From positions 49,401 through 113,400 of the IMG/VR virus record IMGVR_UViG_3300049846_000430: 64,000 nt of DNA; one strand, written 5' to 3'. Position numbers and translations under genes: made by a program. The notes beneath the pieces are model-generated. The model was not told where the DNA came from and did no database searches. It saw only the letters and a list, made by a program, of their open reading frames with translations. Positions within the stretch are counted from its first letter, which is position 1, and each line of letters begins with the position of its first letter. Positions 55,028 to 62,414 of the stretch are shown here, piece by piece. Origin of the DNA: a virus.

Positions 55028-55316
55028 TTGATTCCTCCTTCATTTGTCTTGCTATGCCTTTGAGAATTGCTAATGGATTATCTGCAATCCATTGTTCTGT
55101 TTTTTCAACCAATGATACGGTTGCAAGTAACAGTAACTCCTTGTAAGAGAGTTCATTTGCAATTTCTTCAGCTAGTAAACTTTGCTTGTGATGTTTGTGT
55201 AATAGGTTATTGCACATGGTGCTAACCTTCTCACTTAATTCTTCAATTTGAGAGTCAGACAAATCTAAGGCTTTTGTAAGTTTGTCTTCTTGATGGTTAA
55301 ATGTTATTTTGCTCAT
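55002..55316 (-). CDS. Hypothetical helical protein
   Basis: 104 residues, nearly all helical and acidic (LSDSQIEELSEKVSTMCNNL, EIANELSYKELLLLATVSLV). No motif recognised. Sits between HNH and Myb-like genes and overlaps the latter. Confidence 0.65.
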   Translation of the reverse strand: MSKITFNHQEDKLTKALDLSDSQIEELSEKVSTMCNNLLHKHHKQSLLAEEIANELSYKELLLLATVSLVEKTEQWIADNPLAILKGIARQMKEESNDNQDTEN

Positions 55317-55319
55317 TAT

Positions 55320-55562
55320 TTAAATTCTTGTTTCTGAAAATCCTAATTCCTTTGCATCTTCTGGATGTGTTTCAATCCAGTCATGACAGTTTCTGCACAC
55401 AGGAAGCCAGGTAGAAGTATCCAAATGATACTTCCCCCGACCTTTCTTGTGATGCACGTCAGTTGCTCTTTGTGTACACTTGTAAATCTTAGCATGACAC
55501 ATAGGGTTATTTGACAGATACTTCTTTCTCTCTTGAGAATAAGCACTGTTAACCTTGGACAT
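55320..55562 (-). CDS. HNH endonuclease
   Basis: 80 residues from ATG 55562 (the earlier TTG lies inside the upstream gene). CHAKIYKCTQRATDVHHKKG, then WLPVCRNCHDWIETHPE give the Cys pairs and the HH of the HNH/betabetaalpha-Me fold. Small free-standing HNH proteins in phages often assist packaging or degrade host DNA. Confidence 0.8.
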   Translation of the reverse strand: MSKVNSAYSQERKKYLSNNPMCHAKIYKCTQRATDVHHKKGRGKYHLDTSTWLPVCRNCHDWIETHPEDAKELGFSETRI

Positions 55563-55563
55563 T

Positions 55564-56100
55564 TTAGATGATACCTTTTTCAAGTTTAGGTTTTAAATCT
55601 AAAAAGTTTTTGGGTAATAAACCTTTGGCCATGAAGAACAAGATTAAATCTTCATAGTTTATGTTTAGATCTTTGAATGTAAGTTTGTTTACATACTCAG
55701 GATCTATCTCATCAACTGGTATCTCAAGAATCTCTTTACCAAGAGGACTCTTTTCAAATACCTTGAAGATCTGATTGAATTTCTTTGCACAGATAACCTG
55801 CTTCCATCTGTTCACTTCATCTTGGGCTCTCTGCCACACTTTCTTAATTCTTCTTTTCTTGTCCCAGTGAAGCTGTTCAATTTCTGCAGGTGTGTAGACA
55901 TTCAATCCATGAAGGACTCTCTTAAAGAGAAAGTGCTGATAAGGATTAAGCTTTGTGTAATCAAGCTTGTGACTTTCCTTTTCAGCGTACAATTGATACT
56001 CTGATAGAATACCTAAGTATTCATATCTTTCTTTTCTTTCAGAGAGTTTTTGAATTTGAAGTTGTTTCTGGATTTGTTGTTTTTGACTTTCATTAAGCAT
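55564..56100 (-). CDS. Hypothetical protein, Lys/Gln-rich helix at N-terminus
   Basis: 178 residues from ATG 56100; the frame extends to 56157 only through a terminator stem. Starts MLNESQKQQIQKQLQIQKLS (coiled coil), has YQHFLFKRVLHGLNVYTPAE and a basic helical middle (RRIKKVWQRAQDEVNRWKQV). Unknown; looks like a transcription- or replication-associated crAss-like protein. Confidence 0.65.
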   Translation of the reverse strand: MLNESQKQQIQKQLQIQKLSERKERYEYLGILSEYQLYAEKESHKLDYTKLNPYQHFLFKRVLHGLNVYTPAEIEQLHWDKKRRIKKVWQRAQDEVNRWKQVICAKKFNQIFKVFEKSPLGKEILEIPVDEIDPEYVNKLTFKDLNINYEDLILFFMAKGLLPKNFLDLKPKLEKGII

Positions 56101-56120
56101 ATGTGTAAATTGATTAGGTT

Positions 56121-56154
56121 GAATTATAAAGAGGGCAGAGTTTCCCCTGCCCTC
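56121..56154 (-). terminator. Terminator
   Basis: Eight-bp stem GAGGGCAG / CTGCCCTC with an 8-nt loop; the - strand continues TTTATAATTC. Located after the gene at 56169. Confidence 0.75.
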
Positions 56155-56168
56155 CATTGTTTCAGTTC

Positions 56169-56699
56169 TTAGCTGAGCTCAAAGGTGGTGTTATCATCTT
56201 CAATAACATCTTCCTCTGTGCTATCAATCTCATTTGCTATTTCTCTAAACACATCTTTACCGATGGCATTAGGAGCAAAGTTAGAGTTGGCTTCACGGAT
56301 GGCATCACCATTGGTATGAGCAATAGTCTCATCCTCAGCATTAGGATCATATGTAAAGAAAGTTTTCCTATAAATAGGTTGACCGTGGTAGCAACAGATA
56401 ATGCCAGTTTCACCGGCTATCTTCAGATCACGGTCTGGATCATTCTTACTGAATGGTTCAAGACTTTCTTTAACTACAATCTTACCGTTGAGCTCAGATA
56501 TCTTATCATAACCAGCTTCTTGAAGATCTTCAATGGTGCCGTGGATAAGAGTGCTAAGCTCAGATTTTTTTACCCAGTTGTTTGTTCCCATGGTAATTCT
56601 CTTTTGAACTACTCTAACATGTCCGAACTCAGGGTTAGTTTTAGACATACGGATGTTGTTCCCCATTTCATCAGGGATGATTTGAACTTTAGTTTGCAT
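56169..56699 (-). CDS. Hypothetical acidic-tailed protein
   Basis: 176 residues. Beta-rich N-terminus (FGHVRVVQKRITMGTNNWVK, IVVKESLEPFSKNDPDRDLK) and a strongly acidic C-terminal tail (EEDVIEDDNTTFELS). The tail and size resemble DNA-mimic or SSB-like accessory proteins, but no family is recognised. Confidence 0.7.
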   Translation of the reverse strand: MQTKVQIIPDEMGNNIRMSKTNPEFGHVRVVQKRITMGTNNWVKKSELSTLIHGTIEDLQEAGYDKISELNGKIVVKESLEPFSKNDPDRDLKIAGETGIICCYHGQPIYRKTFFTYDPNAEDETIAHTNGDAIREANSNFAPNAIGKDVFREIANEIDSTEEDVIEDDNTTFELS

Positions 56700-56734
56700 T
56701 TTGTTGGTTTTATTAAAGGGTTAATTGTTTCTGT

Positions 56735-57028
56735 TTACTCATCCATCCTATAAAAGTCCTCATCAGCAAGCTTTTCAGTTTCACTAATCTCAAATAGTTC
56801 TGGTGTGAAGTCTTCCTCAGCAAGAAGTATCTCATATACTTCATCAGAGAAATCATCATCATCCAGGCATGCTTTAGATGAACTGTAAAGATTTTGAAAA
56901 GGATTATTATAGTCAGATGTAAATGCAGAAGCAATACCATTTAACTCTTGTATTTCATGATCATTGAGAATCAGAAAATGCTCAAGGGAAAGTTCAATTG
57001 TCCGGCCAGATGGCAACTGAAATAACAT
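56735..57028 (-). CDS. Small acidic protein
   Basis: 97 residues from ATG 57028. FQLPSGRTIELSLEHFLILN, then FSDEVYEILLAEEDFTPELF and ETEKLADEDFYRMDE: highly acidic. Phage acidic proteins of this size can mimic DNA or bind RNA polymerase; unproven. Bases 57029-57139 hold an AT-rich leader and nothing else seen. Confidence 0.65.
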   Translation of the reverse strand: MLFQLPSGRTIELSLEHFLILNDHEIQELNGIASAFTSDYNNPFQNLYSSSKACLDDDDFSDEVYEILLAEEDFTPELFEISETEKLADEDFYRMDE

Positions 57029-57139
57029 TTTATCTAACAAATATTGATGTAAAATTAGATAAAACAGTTGCTCTTCCTAAACAATTAACTTTTAAATGGT
57101 ATAACTTCTATAAAATATAGTGCAGCTTTATAGCTACAA

Positions 57140-57670
57140 TTAAATTAAAGGCTCTAATTTGGCTAATTGAGACACATGATCTTTATAGCCTTCATATTTT
57201 GTACTAAATTTTGGTATATCAGTGGCCTGTATCTTTATCACATCACCGGTAGACAAGCTTTCATTATAATAAGAAACTTGTTTTTGGTCATCATGAAAGA
57301 AAGCACTGACTTTGATTTTACCATAGTACGGGTTATAACCTGAATTCCAGGACTCATCCCCTAATACGACAGCATAGACATAGTAAAAATCTTTCTCTAT
57401 AGATAAGAAACCCATTTCATTAAGAATGTCTGGGTTAAATCTCTTATCTACATAAGACTTTGGGGCTTTGAACTTAATAAAATCACCAGGATAGACAAGA
57501 TCTACATCTCCGTCTATATCTGATAACACATCAGTTATGTATCTGATGGTGTTAGAATTGACAGTATTAAGAAAAGCATCCAAAATGAAATCTACTTTTG
57601 TCCCTGATGCTATTGCATCTTTAAGGATTCTTCTTATTAAACTTTTTTTTACTACTACTTCTTCTTCCAT
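57140..57670 (-). CDS. Hypothetical protein
   Basis: 176 residues. Helical start (LIRRILKDAIASGTKVDFIL) followed by beta-rich DLVYPGDFIKFKAPKSYVDK, FYYVYAVVLGDESWNSGYNP. A 'PGDFIKFKAP' pattern recalls small OB/SH3-type domains. Has a branched leader RNA (57671-57756). Confidence 0.65.
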   Translation of the reverse strand: MEEEVVVKKSLIRRILKDAIASGTKVDFILDAFLNTVNSNTIRYITDVLSDIDGDVDLVYPGDFIKFKAPKSYVDKRFNPDILNEMGFLSIEKDFYYVYAVVLGDESWNSGYNPYYGKIKVSAFFHDDQKQVSYYNESLSTGDVIKIQATDIPKFSTKYEGYKDHVSQLAKLEPLI

Positions 57671-57756
57671 AAAATAAAAGATCTCTGCTTGTTAAACAAC
57701 TTGCGTCCCTACTGGGAACAGAGATACTTTAACACCTAAATCAACACATATGTGGG
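57671..57756 (-). terminator. Branched terminator/leader structure
   Basis: On the - strand ATCTCTG/CAGAGAT closes a multi-branch loop with GTTCCC-AGTA-GGGAC and TTGT-TTA-ACAA hairpins, followed by TCTTTTATTTT and the ATG at 57670. Works as a terminator for the gene at 57757 and may be a leader element for the next. Confidence 0.55.
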
Positions 57757-58401
57757 TTACCCCAATATATTTTTGATGAATTCTCCTTGAATGTTAAGGA
57801 TACCATGATCTATGTAATAGTAGTGTTTAGATATATCACCATATTTACCAGATAATACATCAACCATCTTGTCACTATTCTCTTTAATCTTGTTTCTTAC
57901 ATTAGAGAACATACCAGATAAGTCTCTTATGACCCTAATAGAATCATAAGAATCAAGAAATGCTAAACCTTCAGTCTCCAAAGTAGTTTCAATCTGATAG
58001 CATTCATTATTTATCTTGATACTACAGTTTTCATACTTAAAGTGTATATCATAGATATACATAAAGTTGTTACAATTCTTCATATCAGACATGAGCTTTT
58101 GCATCCATTTTGGTGATTTGGTTGATACAAGAACATTTGTAGTTGTTATATCATTAGCAATCTCATATCTCTGGTTGATAATCTTATCATAGAACTTCTG
58201 CCATTTGTAAATAACTTTCTGGTTATCATATAAGCCTTTGGATATACAAGAAGCTCTGTATTTCCTATAACCCTTTTTACGTTCATCATCAATTTCCTGT
58301 CTATGAAACACATAATGACTACCATTACCTATACTGTTAAGAATAAGTTCGGATGATTTACTTTGAATTGCTTCTGCTGTAATTATCTCTTGGACATCCA
58401 T
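57757..58401 (-). CDS. Hypothetical protein
   Basis: 214 residues. Starts MDVQEIITAEAIQSKSSELI; a basic central part (KKGYRKYRASCISKGLYDNQ, KVIYKWQKFYDKI) and a C-terminal helical region. No motif. Overlaps the upstream membrane protein gene by 19 bp. Confidence 0.65.
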   Translation of the reverse strand: MDVQEIITAEAIQSKSSELILNSIGNGSHYVFHRQEIDDERKKGYRKYRASCISKGLYDNQKVIYKWQKFYDKIINQRYEIANDITTTNVLVSTKSPKWMQKLMSDMKNCNNFMYIYDIHFKYENCSIKINNECYQIETTLETEGLAFLDSYDSIRVIRDLSGMFSNVRNKIKENSDKMVDVLSGKYGDISKHYYYIDHGILNIQGEFIKNILG

Positions 58402-58565
58402 TCTGCTAATTGATAAATGAGTAAGACCATAGTAACTACACCAGATAGAACAGCACCGTATAAAAATCCGGCTTCTTGTTCTTCAGATAAAATGTACAAT
58501 TGATTGCACATTCCCATGATTGCTGCAAATAATACAGCAAAGATGGAGATAAATAGATTTTTCAT
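58383..58565 (-). CDS. Small two-TM protein
   Basis: 60 residues: ISIFAVLFAAIMGMCNQLYI and LYGAVLSGVVTMVLLIYQL are two TM helices. Start overlaps the previous stop. Small membrane protein of unknown role. Confidence 0.65.
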   Translation of the reverse strand: MKNLFISIFAVLFAAIMGMCNQLYILSEEQEAGFLYGAVLSGVVTMVLLIYQLAEWMSKR

Positions 58566-58768
58566 GTTGTAAAAGGTTTATTGATTTGTTTGAAAGATTC
58601 TTTTAATTGTGCTAATGCTTCAGGATCATCAATCTTATACTTCTCATATAGAGAAATAATATGTTTAAGGCATATAGCCGTGCAATGTTTAGACAATGAT
58701 GGTAACATCACTGCATTGTGGATCTCATTATAGAGATCATTTGCGGTTTTACTTTTAATATCATTCAT
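58562..58768 (-). CDS. Small hypothetical protein
   Basis: 68 residues: KTANDLYNEIHNAVMLPSLS, then YKIDDPEALAQLKESFKQIN. Helical, with one Cys pair. Overlaps both neighbours by 4 bp. Confidence 0.65.
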   Translation of the reverse strand: MNDIKSKTANDLYNEIHNAVMLPSLSKHCTAICLKHIISLYEKYKIDDPEALAQLKESFKQINKPFTT

Positions 58769-59007
58769 CCTGTATAACTTCTTCCTGTTAGTTCATCATC
58801 CCAGATTCTAAATCTGAACCAGTCTTCTTGTGATGGTATATCATCTGCCATGCTAGCATAGTCAAATGATTCAACACCTTCTTCAACTGGAAATGATTGG
58901 GCAACTTCTACTGTAGATTCTTGAGTGACTGTAGGTTTGGGGTCTGGATTCAACCTGGCAAACCAATCTTCAAATCTCTCGGCTTCAGGTAATTCTAGAT
59001 TGTTCAT
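58765..59007 (-). CDS. Small acidic protein
   Basis: 80 residues from ATG 59007. Starts MNNLELPEAERFEDWFARLN and ends WFRFRIWDDELTGRSYTG; acidic in the middle. A complete TTTG-N18-TATATTTG promoter-like signal lies just upstream. First gene of its operon, which continues with membrane proteins. Confidence 0.65.
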   Translation of the reverse strand: MNNLELPEAERFEDWFARLNPDPKPTVTQESTVEVAQSFPVEEGVESFDYASMADDIPSQEDWFRFRIWDDELTGRSYTG

Positions 59008-59010
59008 ATA

Positions 59011-59040
59011 CAAATATATTTGTTTTTGGTTTAGTTCAAA
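59011..59040 (-). promoter_or_regulatory. Bacteroidota-type promoter (candidate)
   Basis: On the - strand TTTG (59040-59037), 18 nt spacer, TATATTTG (59018-59011), close to the TTTG-N19-TAnnTTTG consensus. The box CAAATATATTTG is a palindrome. ATG 59007 follows after 3 nt, so the transcript would be leaderless or nearly so. Confidence 0.5.
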
Positions 59041-59069
59041 AGAAAAGTGCCACCTTGTGAGTGGCACTT
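59034..59069 (-). terminator. Strong Rho-independent terminator
   Basis: Nine-bp stem AAGTGCCAC / GTGGCACTT, 7-nt loop, then TTCTTTTG on the - strand. It closes the operon ending at 59089, just before the promoter-like box. Confidence 0.85.
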
Positions 59070-59088
59070 GTCAGATGGAAAGTTTGAG

Positions 59089-59229
59089 TTAACTAATGGT
59101 GATTTTGTTTCTCTCACCATCTATTTCCTCATAGATGTAACCCACGTCTGTGAGTTTGGCAGCCAAGTTGATACTTGGTGTAGCCAGTTCTTTACCATCC
59201 CGGATGTAAATGTAAATTGGTTCTGTCAT
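59089..59229 (-). CDS. 46-aa hypothetical protein
   Basis: ATG 59229; MTEPIYIYIRDGKELATPSI, then NLAAKLTDVGYIYEEIDGER. Clean start and stop, followed at once by the terminator at 59069. Fits small phage proteins with a beta-beta-alpha pattern; unknown role. Confidence 0.6.
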   Translation of the reverse strand: MTEPIYIYIRDGKELATPSINLAAKLTDVGYIYEEIDGERNKITIS

Positions 59230-59250
59230 GTAGCAAATCTAAGAAAAATT

Positions 59251-59370
59251 TTAGAATATTCCTCTGAAGGAGTCTTTTAATACTTTTTTCTTAGGAGTCT
59301 TAACTTCAGATCTGTTTACAATCTTTGCCTGAGTAACAGGCTTTTGGGTTTGGAATACGACTTGTCTCAT
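59251..59370 (-). CDS. 39-aa basic protein
   Basis: ATG 59370 overlaps the TGA of the upstream gene (ATGA). MRQVVFQTQKPVTQAKIVNR, then SEVKTPKKKVLKDSFRGIF. Coupling supports it as real; function unknown. Confidence 0.55.
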   Translation of the reverse strand: MRQVVFQTQKPVTQAKIVNRSEVKTPKKKVLKDSFRGIF

Positions 59371-59552
59371 ATGTATTTTTTTAAAGGTTTGTTTACACGT
59401 ATTTGAATAAGGATTACAATAATGGCAAGCAACATGAAGTAACTTGCAAGAGCCAGGTTAAACCATTTGGATTGATCCTGGATAAAGAAGGCAAATCCAC
59501 CCCCACATAAAAACATGAGGGTGGATATGAGATAGTTTACGATTGCTTTCAT
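59367..59552 (-). CDS. Small two-TM protein
   Basis: 61 residues: YLISTLMFLCGGGFAFFIQ and LALASYFMLLAIIVILIQI with short basic tail. ATGA overlaps on both ends. Unknown membrane role. Confidence 0.65.
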   Translation of the reverse strand: MKAIVNYLISTLMFLCGGGFAFFIQDQSKWFNLALASYFMLLAIIVILIQIRVNKPLKKYI

Positions 59553-59800
59553 GACTCATTAATAGCAAAGAAGTGAGCCAGCAATCCTGCACAAAGCAAG
59601 ATAGTGAGCACTATACTTACACCAATGTTACCATCAGCTGTATAGTTACTTATGAAAGAAACTGCAAAGCTGCTACCTGCAACAGAGTTGAAGATACCAG
59701 CACATACAGCTATCAATAAGTGAATGCCCATGAAGAAGATAAAAGGTAACATCATGAAACCAATTATCTTAATACCTGTGAATGTGATACTCTTGTACAT
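59549..59800 (-). CDS. Small membrane protein
   Basis: 83 residues from ATG 59800. Earlier in-frame starts (GTG 59902, ATG 59884) would run through the lipoprotein gene at 59811-59957. Two long TM segments (MLPFIFFMGIHLLIAVCAGI, IVLTILLCAGLLAHFF). Unknown. Confidence 0.6.
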   Translation of the reverse strand: MYKSITFTGIKIIGFMMLPFIFFMGIHLLIAVCAGIFNSVAGSSFAVSFISNYTADGNIGVSIVLTILLCAGLLAHFFAINES

Positions 59801-59810
59801 AACTTGATAA

Positions 59811-59957
59811 TTAATAACTGTTCCAACCTCTGGTGAAGTTGTTATTCCAGTGTTTCTTGTTGTACTTAGAGCACCTGGGTCCATGATTCTTTGCAGAACC
59901 ACATGAGAATATAGCTATCATGACAGCTATACCTAATAGAATGAGAATCTTTTTCAT
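59811..59957 (-). CDS. 48-aa lipoprotein
   Basis: ATG 59957: MKKILILLGIAVMIAIFSCG with lipobox IFSC (Cys19), then a basic Asn/His/Trp-rich mature part (KYNKKHWNNNFTRGWNSY). Ends 10 bp before the next gene. Small lipoproteins of this kind can change the outer membrane to block superinfection; that is a guess. Confidence 0.65.
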   Translation of the reverse strand: MKKILILLGIAVMIAIFSCGSAKNHGPRCSKYNKKHWNNNFTRGWNSY

Positions 59958-59974
59958 ATGTTTGTTATTAAGGT

Positions 59975-60151
59975 TTATTCTGAATGAGAGGCATCACCGT
60001 CCCAAAAGTCACATTCAGTTAGAGACTCATGGCACTGTTGACACATGTGATAATCATCACAGGTACAAGTAAGATCAGGAGAAATACTGTAAAGCATAAA
60101 CTTATCAGCATCTTCCTGTGCAAACTCACCGTTTACTTTGAAAAATTTCAT
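59975..60151 (-). CDS. Small Cys-rich acidic protein
   Basis: 58 residues from ATG 60151 (ATG 60160 also possible): FFKVNGEFAQEDADKFMLYS, then CTCDDYHMCQQCHESLTECD. Four Cys plus His could bind zinc. Overlaps the gene before by 26 bp. Confidence 0.6.
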   Translation of the reverse strand: MKFFKVNGEFAQEDADKFMLYSISPDLTCTCDDYHMCQQCHESLTECDFWDGDASHSE

Positions 60152-60311
60152 AGATTCCATTTGCAAGATAGATTAAGGTGGTGAGAAATGTAATGAGAAC
60201 CATAAAGAGATGCACATATGCAGGTCCTGGTCCATCATTAATTAACAGATGAGTGGATACAATAAAGCACACAAGTGATAATGTACCCATGATGAATGAA
60301 AGTGTTTTCAT
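60126..60311 (-). CDS. Small two-TM protein
   Basis: 61 residues from ATG 60311 (the frame extends upstream to 60410 but without support). IMGTLSLVCFIVSTHLLI and LFMVLITFLTTLIYLANGI. Last protein gene before the large non-coding region. Confidence 0.6.
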   Translation of the reverse strand: MKTLSFIMGTLSLVCFIVSTHLLINDGPGPAYVHLFMVLITFLTTLIYLANGIYEIFQSKR

Positions 60312-61403
60312 ATATTTAGTTTGATTAGGTTTCAGAATTAAAAGGGCTACCTTGATCATCTTAGGTTCCTCCCTTTTGTAGATTTGACGTACACATAGCA
60401 CTGCATACACTGACCTTTTAAATAAATAATACCATTGTTACTTTATTGCTCTGTTCACAATGATAGAAGACTTACCATTTCCCTTACTTTGTCAAATCAA
60501 GTTTTTCAGGAATACTCTATTCTTCTGCTTTTGTCTTACCCCTCTGCACTCAGTTGTTATGACGTAACAGGTTCGTCTAAATGGTCTCCGAAGTCCAAAT
60601 AACAACTGCTCACCCTTGGGAGCTGATTAATCAGTGTTCTCTACACTCAATGATGAAAAGAGTGATGGGAATTGAACCCATATTAATCAGGTGGTTTCAC
60701 ATCTTACATTTGCATTACCACATGCTTATTCTAGCGGTTTATTTCACCCGCCAAAATCTTCAATGTAAAAAGTCTTTATATCCACGTGAGAATGGTGCAT
60801 TAATAATGGGAGAGATTTGTGTTGTAGGTACTCTCCCGGTGACCTGCTGACTAGGCTTTCCTTTTGGCTCTTACATCCCAAAGTCATAAGGGAACGGCAC
60901 ATCTTAGTTTGTTTCCATAAATTTTGGTGGCTAACCGGATTCAAGGGATTTACATTTCCAAAGCCATAAGGAAAACACCACTGTGAAAAAAAACTGGTGT
61001 AGGTGGACGTTTTCATCTCCTAATTGACCAGATAGAGAAATAAAGGCTGAGTGTTGACCTTCATTCTGATAATTTTGTAACCTTTCGGTCACTTACACAC
61101 ACTCTGGATTACTCCAAAGTATATCAGATAGCGAGTAGACTAACTACCATGTACTTTCCTGCTTATATATGCTTCCTTTTCAACCAAGTGTCTTGCGGAC
61201 CAAAGAGGATGCCTCCTCACCTTAGATTTACTCATTCTACATCACATTCTCATCCTTGCGGGACTTACTGTGCCCTCATATTACAGAGGGATAACGCTAT
61301 TTTCAGCTGGAAAGATGGTTGGCTTTTGCTCAATTTTTTAATTGTTTAAGTAAACAATGCCAAGATCCAGGATGTGCAACCATGCATCTATCATGCTTCC
61401 TTT

Positions 61404-61492
61404 TGAGAAGTTTAGATAGTACACCCCAGTGTAGATTACCAGTCTACGTTGCTTTGTGATACTGTTACCGCACCACTTGCAATGGTCTCAAC
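61404..61492 (-). ncRNA. tRNA-like element with GGU anticodon inside the large RNA
   Basis: Within the large structured region: GTAGA-CTGGTAA-TCTAC is a perfect anticodon arm (GGT, Thr), preceded by a D-stem TTGC/GCAA with a 26-nt loop holding GTGGT/ATCAC. TTGAGA/TCTCAA can close an acceptor stem at the right distance, but the T arm is not canonical. Likely a diverged tRNA or a mimic. Confidence 0.35.
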
Positions 61493-61925
61493 CCTTGAGT
61501 TTTTGGTAAAACTCTTGAGTCAGTACCTACAGATTCCCTTATTGTGCTTTCACACTCAAATCCCTTGGCAGGGATTCAACACTCAGATGATAATCCTCTG
61601 TGTTGATTGTCTGCATGCTTACATGGATTAGGTTTCCCTAACGCAAACTCACCTTGTTCAAGTGGTTCACTTTAATCACCATTACTGGTTTTATCCTAAC
61701 GACCATAAACAGCCGTGTCTGTTAGTTCAGAGCAAGCTCCTTAACGCATACACCGTGGATATTTTACAATCCTGTAGGTAGACAAGTATGCTTAATGGTC
61801 TTTAAGGGTAATAGACCAAACCCTGTTCATTATGTACTCAGTTGAACTCTGGCCAGTAACTTACTGGATAGGATGCATTCACTAGATTAGAGTGAGAACA
61901 ATGCCCAAACAAACTCACTTGGAAA

Positions 61926-61956
61926 GTGTACCCTGATTTCTCAGGGATACACTTTA
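61926..61956 (-). other. Long hairpin after the 61967 gene
   Basis: AAGTGTA and CCCTGA pair with TACACTT and TCAGGG (13 bp, one bulged base, 4-nt loop). No U run on the - strand, so more likely a processing or boundary element between the mRNA and the large RNA. Confidence 0.6.
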
Positions 61957-61966
61957 GAAGATATCC

Positions 61967-62350
61967 TCAGTAGAATATCTTATATCTTTTGGGATCTTCA
62001 TCCACTGGACCTGTAGCATCCTCAAGTGGAGGAATAGGAGTGATATCTAGATACCAGGTATCCAGACTACGTTCATGAGAGCACTCAAGCCACATACCAT
62101 TCTCTAAGAGAACTTTGTCAGCAATGAGGTCATGCTTGATTACCTTGAGGGCAACAGAAGCATAACTTTCAGGTCTAGTGAATTCATAACCAGCAGGTGG
62201 TTTAGGAAAGAAAGGACTTTCCTTACCAACTCTGGTAACAAATGATTCACGCTCTGTGATCATGCCTTTAGCAAGCTTAGACACGTACACAAACAACTCT
62301 GGTCTCTGAGCAAGTACCACCTGCTCAAGAAGGTTTTGAAAATTTTCCAT
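61967..62350 (-). CDS. Unknown protein, duplicate pair member 1
   Basis: 127 residues. NLLEQVVLAQRPELFVYVSK, then FPKPPAGYEFTRPESYASVA and VIKHDLIADKVLLENGMWLE. Clearly homologous to the next upstream gene along its length. Preceded by repeat hairpin R1. No family recognised. Confidence 0.75.
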   Translation of the reverse strand: MENFQNLLEQVVLAQRPELFVYVSKLAKGMITERESFVTRVGKESPFFPKPPAGYEFTRPESYASVALKVIKHDLIADKVLLENGMWLECSHERSLDTWYLDITPIPPLEDATGPVDEDPKRYKIFY

Positions 62351-62378
62351 ATGATTTTATTTAATTTAGGTTTCAAAA

Positions 62379-62413
62379 GGAAAGCAGTTTAAACACATGG
62401 CTTAGGTGTTAGG
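62379..62413 (-). repeat. Leader hairpin repeat R1
   Basis: GGAAAGCAGTTTA followed by AACAC-ATGGCTTAG-GTGTT (+ strand). Read on the - strand it is a hairpin plus TAAACTGCTTTCC, 28 nt before ATG 62350. Confidence 0.75.
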
Positions 62414-62414
62414 A

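Larger units (their letters stand above)
60421..61966 (-). ncRNA. Large structured non-coding RNA (candidate ornate RNA)
   Basis: About 1.5 kb without a convincing protein gene on either strand. Helices visible on the - strand include CTTTGGA-GTAA-TCCAGAG, GTGACC-GAAA-GGTTAC and GTTAGG-GAAA-CCTAAT (all GNRA-capped), GAGTTTT-ACCA-AAAACTC, GGGAGAG/CTCTCCC (60809-60838), and TTAAGCATAC/GTATGC(G)TTAA (61742-61796). A branched unit at 60624-60691 has CTGATTAAT/ATTAATCAG enclosing CACTC/GAGTG and a T-arm-like ATGGG-TTCAATT-CCCAT. Helices alternate with short linkers throughout. Phage-borne GOLLD and ROOL RNAs are giant ornate RNAs found near tRNAs; this may be one or a new class. Exact ends unknown. 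Confidence 0.6.

Noticed and set aside
59801-59902. Longer start for the membrane protein ending at 59549
   Set aside because: The extension lies in the overlapping lipoprotein gene (59811-59957), which has a lipobox and a clean stop.
60937-60951. T-arm-like piece near the GGTTAGCCACCA string (- strand)
   Set aside because: The loop reads TTGAATC, not TTCRANY, and no matching acceptor or anticodon arm was found, so no tRNA is called here.
60581-61631. Several 60-90-codon frames on both strands in the large non-coding zone
   Set aside because: Their residue composition is random-looking, none has a coupled start, and they cross helices that form on the - strand.
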